Origin: JBDGRJ01 sp042218065
Lineage (GTDB): Bacteria; Patescibacteriota; Patescibacteriia; Magasanikbacterales; UBA922
Assembly: GCA_042218065.1 (NCBI GenBank)
Contig: JBDGRL010000037.1
Span: 1-5,224, forward strand
Direction of reading: 5' to 3'
DNA length: 5,224 nt
Each line of letters begins with the position of its first letter. Within the stretch, counting starts at the first letter, position 1. Of the stretch, positions 1 to 4,754 are shown piece by piece. The translations under genes were made by a program, and so were the position numbers. The notes under the pieces are model-generated. The model saw only the letters and a program-made list of their open reading frames with translations, had not been told where the DNA came from and did no database searches.

Positions 1-568
1 CTAAAATACCCACAATAAAACCAACTAAAGTATTCAGAACCAAGTTTGGTTTTGCCGGGTACTTAGTGACTAAAGGTGGGTTTACTACTTTCAAGTTTAC
101 TTTTTGGCCTATATAATTACTAGTTTCACTCAATAGAACTTCTAACACCTCTTTATTCATCTTTTTAGCCTGCTTTGGCTCTTGATCATAAGTACTTACT
201 GTAAGCATACCGGTTCCGTAGTTTAGGCTAGCGTCTACTGTTTCTCGCCACAACTCCCGTCTTTGTCTTTCTGTAATGCCTTTAAATTTTTCTGAAAGTT
301 TACTTTCCTTTATATTTGACCCAACTTTAGCAAAAAAATCATTAGTCTCTACTATGTTAACCAAATTCTCTCCTATTTTTTCAGCAGAACGCATAGCCGT
401 ATACGCATCTAGCCCACTTTGGCCTTTAGTGATTACTATAACTTGAGAGTCAGCCCTGTACTGCAAAGGAAAAAGTAGTGAAACCAACAAAAACAGAAGG
501 GCGCTGATTAGACCAGTAATGGTTATAGCTTTATAGCCTTCTCTAAAAATTTTAATTGGATTAAACAT
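1..568 (-). CDS. Wzz-like chain-length determinant / polysaccharide co-polymerase, 3' part cut by window edge
   Basis: My translation of the minus strand from the ATG at 568-566 gives 189 open codons that continue past base 1, so the C-terminus is missing. The protein begins MFNPIKIFREGYKAI and has a first membrane segment at about residues 15-35. A mixed, charged extracytoplasmic region follows, with KxSEKFKGIT and RRELWRETV stretches at about 88-110. It ends in a proline-rich stretch, NPPLVTKYPAKPN (163-175), leading into a second hydrophobic segment (LNTLVGFIVGIL). Two membrane segments around a periplasmic or extracellular domain, with prolines just before the second, are the hallmark of Wzz/PCP proteins. 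These set the length of O-antigen, capsule or exopolysaccharide chains at the cytoplasmic membrane. Whether a BY-kinase domain follows cannot be seen. The start lies one base after the stop of the HtrA-like gene, which makes it the fourth gene of the operon. No clear Shine-Dalgarno sequence precedes it. Family assignment is fairly secure; the exact polymer is unknown. Confidence 0.8.
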   Translation of the reverse strand, partial: MFNPIKIFREGYKAITITGLISALLFLLVSLLFPLQYRADSQVIVITKGQSGLDAYTAMRSAEKIGENLVNIVETNDFFAKVGSNIKESKLSEKFKGITERQRRELWRETVDASLNYGTGMLTVSTYDQEPKQAKKMNKEVLEVLLSETSNYIGQKVNLKVVNPPLVTKYPAKPNLVLNTLVGFIVGIL

Positions 569-569
569 T

Positions 570-1607
570 TTATTTTTGTTTACTTATTTGAATCGTTTTG
601 GTTTTGTCTCCCCTGGTTATAGTTAGTGCGTACGGTAATTTTGCTATAATAGCTTGTTTTGATAGACTCTTCTTTTTTATCTTCTCTCCATTAATTTTTT
701 TTAGTATATCACCTCGTTTTATTTTATTCGAACTAGCGTAAGTTACATACATTCCAGCTATAGGTTTAGTTCTTTCTTTTTTGCTGTTCATTCTATCAAT
801 CATTATACCTTTAACCCTAGGGAAATTATAATTTATCTCCTTGTCTGCCAATACATTGTTCAGCTGATTTGATACATACCAAGAAGGTGTGATTTTACCG
901 GCTTCATCCAAAAATCCGACCAGTTCACCCTGCTGGTTTAACACTAAAGAACCTGTCTCATATTTATCACTTAATCTATACTGATAATGCAAGTCCAACA
1001 AGTTTTTAACTTCGCTGCTATCTGTCTCAGCCTTTCGCCTCAAAATCTCTTTTGAATAATCTGAGTTATAGATCCAAACGGGTTTTCCTTGTTGTATTTT
1101 ACCCCAGTCAGCAATGCTTGCAACTCTAAAGTCACCCTCCTTCAAGTGCAAGTAAAGCAATTTGCTATTTCTATCATATACAGCCTCATCAATTTCATGG
1201 ATCACACCTTTATTATTAATAGCTTCCCAGTTTAAATATTCCCCTTTCTTGTAGTTCGGCCTATACATAACCACCCACCCGTCAGAACTCAAAACAGCTG
1301 CATCCGATAGATAATCATTTTTGTAGTACCTGTCCTCTATCTTATCTTCTGCATCATAAATTTTCACAGTCCTTTGGTCGATCTGCTCTTTGGTCAGAGT
1401 TTTGATCTCCTTATTTTTCTCTGCTCTGCTTTCAATCGAAATTCTATTTACACCATTTTCCACTAATTGCGGAGTTAACCAAGCTATAGTCACTAAAGCA
1501 GCTGTAATGCCTGTCAACCCTGAAAGTACTACTATCAAAAACAACCACCCTAAACTGCTTTGACTTTCTGAGTTTTGTTTTTCTGGCAAGTGAGGAGCTG
1601 AACTCAT
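570..1607 (-). CDS. Membrane-anchored HtrA-like (trypsin-fold plus PDZ) protein, apparently catalytically dead
   Basis: The 345-residue protein has a short cytoplasmic N-terminus, one membrane segment (about 21-44, WLFLIVVLSG onward), a linker, a degenerate chymotrypsin-fold region (about 80-255) and a PDZ-like domain (about 262-342; IKRGDILKKINGEKI matches the family's xxGDxIxxINGxxI core). Alignment by eye to HtrA/DegP landmarks: SSDGWVVMYRP (107-117) sits where SDGYIVTNxHV should be and has no His. YDRNSKLLYLHL (144-155) corresponds to DPxTDLAVLKI, with Lys149 at the catalytic Asp. YETGSLVLNQQGELVG (216-231) corresponds to GNSGGPLVNxxGEVIG, with Thr218 at the Ser and the GG lost. All three triad positions therefore seem replaced. 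That suggests a binding or scaffold role outside the membrane, not proteolysis. It lies between a polytopic membrane protein and Wzz, with single-base gaps on both sides. A partial GGA lies about 8 nt before the ATG. The fold call is by landmark matching only. Confidence 0.72.
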   Translation of the reverse strand: MSSAPHLPEKQNSESQSSLGWLFLIVVLSGLTGITAALVTIAWLTPQLVENGVNRISIESRAEKNKEIKTLTKEQIDQRTVKIYDAEDKIEDRYYKNDYLSDAAVLSSDGWVVMYRPNYKKGEYLNWEAINNKGVIHEIDEAVYDRNSKLLYLHLKEGDFRVASIADWGKIQQGKPVWIYNSDYSKEILRRKAETDSSEVKNLLDLHYQYRLSDKYETGSLVLNQQGELVGFLDEAGKITPSWYVSNQLNNVLADKEINYNFPRVKGIMIDRMNSKKERTKPIAGMYVTYASSNKIKRGDILKKINGEKIKKKSLSKQAIIAKLPYALTITRGDKTKTIQISKQK

Positions 1608-1608
1608 A

Positions 1609-2391
1609 TTATATCCATCTTACAAAATACAAAAAGATTATGAATAACACTGCGTTTCCTGTCAAAAAAAACTTCTGCTTGTCCCATATAATTCCTCTCT
1701 CTGAAATATGAAACCTTATAAACAACTGCAATATATACCAAATCCAAGTAATTATCAAGCCACTAACTAAATAACCAAAAGGAAGAAACTGTACTACCCA
1801 CATCAACTCAAAGATTATAATAGCCACCAAAATTACCCACAGCAACAACTCCTTGAACTGCTTATCATAATAGAGCTGCCAAATAACTAGACTAGAGCAA
1901 GCAACAAATACACTGCCGGTAAACGCCAGAGACCAAAAAGGTAGCGCTTCATTAAAAAAAACACTCAAACCAAATAATGAAGCTAAAATCAAAAAGGAGT
2001 CAAATACTATGAGCATCATAAACATTCTACGCCAAGGCTTGTACTCAGCAATCCGACTTAAATTCAGCTTATCCGAAGCTACATATACCCCACCAATACA
2101 AATAGAGCCTAAAATAGCTAAAAACCATCTTACGCTGACCCACTCTATCATTAGATAAACCCCTAAAAAGCCTAAAATAGTAAATAAAATCGAAATTATA
2201 TAGCGTTTCAAATCAGTAATCTTTTCCTCCTTGTTGTAACGATTATAAAATAAACCAAAAGCCACCACCGCCCATGCTACAGATGCTGAAAGTAACCCAT
2301 AAATACTCGAAAAAATCGAAACAAGATAAAAACTGAGTAAGCTCACTGCTCCAACCAAAAAGGCGTCCCAATATTTTATTAATACCAGCAT
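1609..2391 (-). CDS. Polytopic membrane protein of unknown function
   Basis: I do not recognise this 260-residue protein. It is strongly hydrophobic, with about eight or nine likely membrane segments: near residues 10-27, 30-49, 63-82, 87-105, 122-146, 150-173, 182-200, 204-226 and 241-258. Short basic or acidic loops separate them (RYNKEEKITDLKR at 51-63, DKLNLSRIAEYKPWRR at 107-122, RFHISERGIIWDKQK at 226-240). It has many Trp and Tyr residues near segment ends, as in integral membrane proteins. No transporter signature, glycosyltransferase DxD motif, O-antigen ligase motif or ATP-binding motif is visible. The ATG is placed one base after the TAA of the upstream gene, and the stop is one base before the ATG of the HtrA-like gene, which fixes its ends well. 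By context it may be a membrane partner of the Wzz and HtrA-like proteins; a role in polysaccharide export is inference only. Confidence 0.78.
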   Translation of the reverse strand: MLVLIKYWDAFLVGAVSLLSFYLVSIFSSIYGLLSASVAWAVVAFGLFYNRYNKEEKITDLKRYIISILFTILGFLGVYLMIEWVSVRWFLAILGSICIGGVYVASDKLNLSRIAEYKPWRRMFMMLIVFDSFLILASLFGLSVFFNEALPFWSLAFTGSVFVACSSLVIWQLYYDKQFKELLLWVILVAIIIFELMWVVQFLPFGYLVSGLIITWIWYILQLFIRFHISERGIIWDKQKFFLTGNAVLFIIFLYFVRWI

Positions 2392-2392
2392 C

Positions 2393-2872
2393 TTATTGGT
2401 CTAGAATATTTTTAACCATCTTTGTCAGCTGTTTTGAAATATTTTCTTTTGTCTTCAGGTTTTCTCTTTTTTTTCTAAACTCTATCGCTGTTTGGAGATG
2501 ATTATCTAAATATTGCTTAGGCACTTTTACCGTAAAAAGGAACTCCTGCACTTTATCCAATTTTTGAGCATTGCTCAGCTTATCCTTATTAAGCTTAATA
2601 GCTAAATCCTTGATCTTACTTTTATACTCTTCTTTTATCTTCTCATTATCTAAAGCAGTAGAATTTTGGAGTTTTTTGCCTTTCTCATTAGATATAACTT
2701 CTGATTTAGCTGCTTCATTATTGGCTTTTTTATTTTTAGTCAACTTGGTTTTCTCAAACGGGATTAATAAAGAAAACAAAAAGACTGCTACAGCTACAAT
2801 AACTGCTACCACAGAAAGAGCAAGAAGTATAACCAGAGCCGGAGAAGGTTTATTGTTAGAATCAAAAAACAT
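2393..2872 (-). CDS. Single-pass membrane protein with charged, helical tail, unknown function; first gene of the envelope operon
   Basis: I chose the ATG at 2872-2870 (159 residues, MFFDSNNKPSPALVILLALS). The frame is open further upstream to 2977, but that extension would cross the divergent promoters and the first 45 bases of smpB. The protein has one strong membrane segment at about 11-38. A Lys/Asn/Glu-rich, probably disordered linker follows (about 40-78). The C-terminal part is amphipathic and helical (about 79-158), with KEEYKSKIKDLAIKLNKDK, then KLDKVQEFLFTVKVPKQYLD and a basic tail ending KMVKNILDQ. No enzyme motif is seen. The topology (anchor, flexible stalk, helical domain outside or inside) suggests an adaptor or complex subunit. 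The gene ends in TAA one base before the next ATG, so it is coupled to the polytopic protein. No homologous family is recognised. A 104-codon frame on the opposite strand is a shadow of this gene. Confidence 0.72.
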   Translation of the reverse strand: MFFDSNNKPSPALVILLALSVVAVIVAVAVFLFSLLIPFEKTKLTKNKKANNEAAKSEVISNEKGKKLQNSTALDNEKIKEEYKSKIKDLAIKLNKDKLSNAQKLDKVQEFLFTVKVPKQYLDNHLQTAIEFRKKRENLKTKENISKQLTKMVKNILDQ

Positions 2873-2881
2873 AAAATTTGG

Positions 2882-2910
2882 TTGAAAATCTATCAATATT
2901 AGTATACAAT
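2882..2910 (+). promoter_or_regulatory. Sigma-70 promoter for smpB
   Basis: TTGAAA (2882-2887) and TACAAT (2905-2910) are separated by exactly 17 bp, one mismatch each from the consensus boxes. The predicted start near 2917 leaves a leader of only about 16 nt before the smpB ATG at 2933, with no Shine-Dalgarno sequence in AAATAAAAAGTT. It is the only convincing promoter I find ahead of smpB, ssrA and infC. Confidence 0.72.
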
Positions 2911-2929
2911 ATTTGCGCTTAAATAAAAA
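2894..2929 (-). promoter_or_regulatory. Possible leftward promoter of the envelope operon
   Basis: Read on the minus strand, TATACT (2906-2901) is a good sigma-70 -10 box about 30 nt before the ATG at 2872. The expected start of transcription is near 2894. The -35 position at 17-bp spacing (2929-2924) reads TTTTTA, which is weak. The -10 box overlaps the -10 box of the rightward smpB promoter by two bases, so both promoters could not be occupied at once. Confidence 0.45.
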
Positions 2930-2932
2930 GTT

Positions 2933-3409
2933 ATGACAAAAGAAAAAGTTTACGCGCAAAATAAAAAAGCACGACACAGATACGAAATTTTAGAAAACTA
3001 TGAAGCAGGTATTGATCTGGAGGGACACGAAGTAAAAGCTATAAGATCAGGAAATGCTAGCCTAAAAGGGTCTTTCGTGACCTTCACCGAAGGTGAGGCA
3101 TTTATCAATAATATGCATATTGGTCAGTATAAATACAGCCGAGATATAATAGAATATGACCCAGAGAGAAAAAGAAGATTACTGCTCAAAAGAAGTCAGA
3201 TTAACTATCTTCGGGGAAAAACCTCCCAGCCAGGCTTGACAGTAGTGCCACTTTCATTGTATAATAGTGGTCAGAATATAAAAGCTGAGATTGCTTTGGT
3301 AAAAGGAAAGACGAAACACAGCAAAAAAGAAGATCTAAAAGAAAAAGACCAAAAAAGAAGAGCTCAAAGAGCAGCAAAAGAAAGAAGCACCAGATACGGA
3401 CAACAATAA
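2933..3409 (+). CDS. smpB: SsrA-binding protein SmpB
   Basis: SmpB binds the tRNA-like domain of tmRNA and brings it to ribosomes stalled on broken messages, so that the nascent peptide is tagged and released. The 158 residues match the family along the whole length: YAQNKKARHRYEILENYEAGI (7-27), the signature GHEVKAIRSGNASLKGSFV (31-49), INNMHIGQY (58-66), RKRRLLLKRSQI (79-90, usual RxRKLLLHKxEI), GLTVVPLSLY (101-110), KAEIALVKGKTKHSKKEDLKEKD (117-139), and a basic C-terminal tail KRRAQRAAKERSTRYG (141-156). The tail in this family inserts into the empty mRNA channel in place of codon-anticodon pairing. Length is typical (about 150-160). Its RNA partner ssrA is encoded 126 bp downstream on the same strand, and a good promoter lies just upstream. 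Identification is secure. Confidence 0.97.
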   Translation: MTKEKVYAQNKKARHRYEILENYEAGIDLEGHEVKAIRSGNASLKGSFVTFTEGEAFINNMHIGQYKYSRDIIEYDPERKRRLLLKRSQINYLRGKTSQPGLTVVPLSLYNSGQNIKAEIALVKGKTKHSKKEDLKEKDQKRRAQRAAKERSTRYGQQ

Positions 3410-3436
3410 ATACGTGTTGTTTAAAATAAAAATTAA

Positions 3437-3532
3437 TTTTAGTACCCATCTTTTATGCGGGTTTCGACCCGCTTTCCAGCGGGTCGACCTCGGAGCAAAG
3501 CGAGAATGAGCATAAAAGAAGGTGTACTAAAA
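3437..3532 (+). repeat. 96-nt inverted-repeat element with GC-rich branched core
   Basis: The ends pair almost perfectly. TTTTAGTAC (3437-3445) pairs with GTACTAAAA (3524-3532). After a bulged T at 3523, CC (3446-3447) pairs with GG (3521-3522). Then, past one A-A mismatch, TCTTTTATGC (3449-3458) pairs with GCATAAAAGA (3510-3519). That is 21 base pairs in all. Inside sits a GC-rich core with a 9-bp hairpin, TCGACCCGC (3464-3472) against GCGGGTCGA (3479-3487), and a small one, CTCG (3489-3492) against CGAG (3501-3504). The core is far more GC-rich than the flanking genes. No U-run follows, so it is not an intrinsic terminator for rightward transcription. It could be a MITE- or REP-like mobile palindrome, or a processing/structural leader of tmRNA. 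No clear target duplication is visible. The structure is certain; its role is not. Confidence 0.8.
3457..3487 (+). repeat. Overlapping, mutually exclusive hairpins in the element core
   Basis: Three arms alternate in sense. GCGGGT (3457-3462) can pair with ACCCGC (3467-3472) across a TTCG loop. The same middle arm, extended to TCGACCCGC (3464-3472), can instead pair with GCGGGTCGA (3479-3487) across a six-base loop. The two hairpins share the middle strand and cannot form together. The first also breaks the last two pairs of the outer stem. The second is longer and compatible with the outer stem. Confidence 0.7.
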
Positions 3533-3535
3533 CAC

Positions 3536-3918
3536 GGGGATGATCGGCTTCGATAGACGGAGCTGTCTGTATACGCATGCCGAGGTTCCTACCTCGTAAA
3601 AAGGACTAATTAAGTGCAGATAATGTACTTGCAAAAGCAGAGGAAGAGCTAAACAAAGCTCTTTCTCCTGCTCCAGCTGTCGCGTAAGCGTCACAGCTCA
3701 TCGCATCCGTGATGCTCGATAGCGGACCTGCGGTGCCATAATAATCGAGCTTAGGTTTATGCGTTGTGCTAGCGCATAAGCTGAAATCCCCAAATTAGCT
3801 ACTTACTGCGGTAGTTTTTAGCTACTTTCAGACTACTGCAGGAAATTTAAAAGTGGCTAAGCATGTAGACTATACGGATAACTCCGTCTACACCCGGGTT
3901 CAATTCCCGGCATCTCCA
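3536..3918 (+). ncRNA. ssrA: Transfer-messenger RNA (tmRNA)
   Basis: tmRNA rescues stalled ribosomes, acting first as tRNA-Ala and then as a short message, with SmpB. The acceptor stem is GGGGATG (3536-3542) with CATCTCC (3911-3917; one G-U pair) and discriminator A at 3918. CTA follows, so the CCA end is not encoded and must be added. The T-arm is CCGGG (3894-3898), loop TTCAATT, CCCGG (3906-3910). Helix P2 is TAGACGGAG (3554-3562) with CTCCGTCTA (3882-3890), continued by TCTGTATA (3566-3573) with TATACGGA (3871-3878). The conserved GCATGCCGAGG (3575-3585) opens PK1: CGAGG with CCTCG (3592-3596), and TCCT (3587-3590) with AGGA (3602-3605). The conserved CTAAGCATGTAG is at 3857-3868. Helices after the tag include GCTCGAT (3714-3720) with ATCGAGC (3744-3750), TTATGCG (3757-3763) with CGCATAA (3773-3779), and CTGCGGTAG (3806-3814) with CTACTGCAG (3833-3841). 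It is a one-piece, standard-order tmRNA, 383 nt. Confidence 0.96.
3616..3687 (+). other. tmRNA tag-peptide reading frame
   Basis: The resume codon is read as GCA (3616-3618), preceded by TAAGT, which resembles the usual element just before resume codons. The frame encodes 23 residues and stops at TAA (3685-3687). The tag starts ADNVLAKAEE, passes through ELNK, and ends ALSPAPAVA, to which the Ala carried by tmRNA is added in front. A hydrophobic, Ala-ending tail fits recognition by ClpXP-type proteases. An in-frame TAA at 3607-3609 blocks an earlier start. The tag overlaps hairpin P5: AAGAGCT (3644-3650) with AGCTCTT (3657-3663). Confidence 0.85.
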
Positions 3919-3931
3919 CTAAAGTTTATTT

Positions 3932-3950
3932 TTTTAATTCTTAATTAAAA
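3932..3950 (+). other. AU-only hairpin between ssrA and infC
   Basis: TTTTAATT (3932-3939) and AATTAAAA (3943-3950) pair perfectly over a three-base loop, and CTTTT follows. The stem lies between the tmRNA 3' end (3918) and the infC start (3954). It is too AU-rich to be a convincing terminator. It might mark a processing boundary or influence infC initiation. It could also be a chance product of AT-rich sequence. Confidence 0.4.
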
Positions 3951-3953
3951 CTT

Positions 3954-4517
3954 TTGGTTCGAGTTAAACCTGCTAAACAGAATAACAAGGACGATGACTC
4001 TCTTCTTCCAGATTATAATGTAAATCAAGATATAAAAGCTGACAAAGTAAGACTTTTAGACGAAGATGAGGAACACATAGGGGTAGTTCCTACAAATAAA
4101 GCGCTAAAAAAAGCCGAACAAGAAGATTTAGATCTAGTAGAAATTAACCCGAAAGCGAACCCCCCTGTAGCTAGAATGGTAAACTATTCTAGCTTTAAAT
4201 ACGAAAAAGAAAAAGAGATAAAGAAACAACAGGCCAAGTCTAGAGATTCAAAAGTAAAAGGGGTGAGGTTATCATTAAACATAGGCGACCATGACAAAAA
4301 CACGAGAAGGAAGCAAGCTGAAAAATTCCTCGAAAGAGGTGATAAAGTAAAAATCGAGCTTTATCTCAAAGGAAGACAACACGAACACAGAGACAGAGCT
4401 AAGGAAGTTATAGAGGATTTCATAGATGAAATTGAAGAAACTATCCCAGTAAAATTTGAAAAGGAGATAGAATCAAAAAAACACAAATTAACTACAACGA
4501 TTGTTAAAGATAATTAA
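3954..4517 (+). CDS. infC: Translation initiation factor IF-3
   Basis: IF-3 binds the 30S subunit, keeps it apart from 50S and checks the start codon and initiator tRNA. The 187 residues show the N-terminal domain YNVNQDIKADKVRLLDEDEEHIGVVPTNKALKKAEQ (21-56), DLDLVEINPKANPPVARMVNYSSFKYEKEKE (58-88) with a lysine-rich linker, then the C-terminal domain starting VKGVRLSLNIGDHDKNTRRKQAEKFLERGDKVKIELYLKGRQ. The GDHD and FLxxGDKVK motifs are typical of the family. The only start codon that includes the N-terminal domain is TTG at 3954; an in-frame TAA at 3942-3944 closes the frame upstream. Rare start codons are common for infC and allow IF-3 to limit its own synthesis. No Shine-Dalgarno sequence is seen. 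It starts 35 nt after the tmRNA and is followed after 5 nt by rpmI, the classical order. Function is secure, the exact start slightly less so. Confidence 0.95.
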   Translation: MVRVKPAKQNNKDDDSLLPDYNVNQDIKADKVRLLDEDEEHIGVVPTNKALKKAEQEDLDLVEINPKANPPVARMVNYSSFKYEKEKEIKKQQAKSRDSKVKGVRLSLNIGDHDKNTRRKQAEKFLERGDKVKIELYLKGRQHEHRDRAKEVIEDFIDEIEETIPVKFEKEIESKKHKLTTTIVKDN

Positions 4518-4522
4518 ACTAT

Positions 4523-4720
4523 ATGTCTAAATTAAAAACACGAAAATCAGTATCCAATAGATTCAAAAAGACGAGTAGCGGAAAAGTAAAAAACAAGAAG
4601 CCAGGGAGGTCACACTTGAAAGCAAAACAAAAAGGTAAGAAAACAAGAGAACAAAGAAAAGATCAAGATTCAGCTAAACAATACGAAGAAGTGGTAGAGA
4701 CCATGGATCCGTACTCTTAA
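4523..4720 (+). CDS. rpmI: 50S ribosomal protein L35
   Basis: This 65-residue, strongly basic protein matches L35. It begins MSKLKTRKSVSNRFKKTSSGKVK (family MPKxKTxxxxxKRFKxTGxGKxK), continues KKPGRSHLKAKQKGKKTREQR (25-45), and ends VETMDPYS, which corresponds to the usual VKxMLPY end. L35 is a small late-assembly protein of the 50S subunit. The length is normal. The segment RKDQDSAKQYEEVVETMD (45-62) is more acidic than in most L35 proteins. It starts 5 nt after the infC stop, inside the infC-rpmI-rplT operon, with no Shine-Dalgarno sequence in AATTAAACTAT. Confidence 0.95.
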   Translation: MSKLKTRKSVSNRFKKTSSGKVKNKKPGRSHLKAKQKGKKTREQRKDQDSAKQYEEVVETMDPYS

Positions 4721-4754
4721 TTGTTTGATTTTTAACTCAGTTAAATAGACAGAT

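Larger units (their letters stand above)
3410..3535 (+). other. smpB-ssrA spacer
   Basis: This 126-bp gap has no coding frame worth calling. Its left end (3410-3436) is AT-rich; TAAAAT at 3422-3427 could serve as a -10 box, but no -35 lies at a fitting distance. The rest is filled by the inverted-repeat structure described separately, which ends three bases before the mature 5' end of tmRNA. Confidence 0.7.

Noticed and set aside
2571..2885. Open frame of 104 codons on the plus strand
   Set aside because: It lies fully opposite the minus-strand membrane protein gene, which has the TAA-N-ATG junction, a membrane anchor and normal composition. The plus frame is a low-complexity Leu/Ser shadow.
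2873..2977. Upstream extension (35 codons) of the first envelope gene
   Set aside because: It would cross both promoters and overlap the start of smpB. The ATG at 2872 gives a normal N-terminus just before the membrane segment.
3201..3449. Open frame of 82 codons on the minus strand
   Set aside because: It is antisense to the well-identified smpB gene. Its Phe/Leu-rich product is what Lys/Glu codons give when read backward.
3437..3532. Rho-independent terminator of smpB
   Set aside because: No run of T follows the stem on the plus strand; CACGGGG comes next. The branched shape is also wrong for a terminator.
3795..3827. 10-bp direct repeat TTAGCTACTT (3795-3804, 3818-3827), possible mobile or attachment site
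   Set aside because: Both copies lie inside the tmRNA pseudoknot region and take part in its alternative helices. No integrase or element lies at the tmRNA 3' end.
3894..3953. tmRNA 3' end as an integration (att) site
   Set aside because: tmRNA genes are frequent island targets, but infC follows at once and no second copy of the 3' end is seen in the window.
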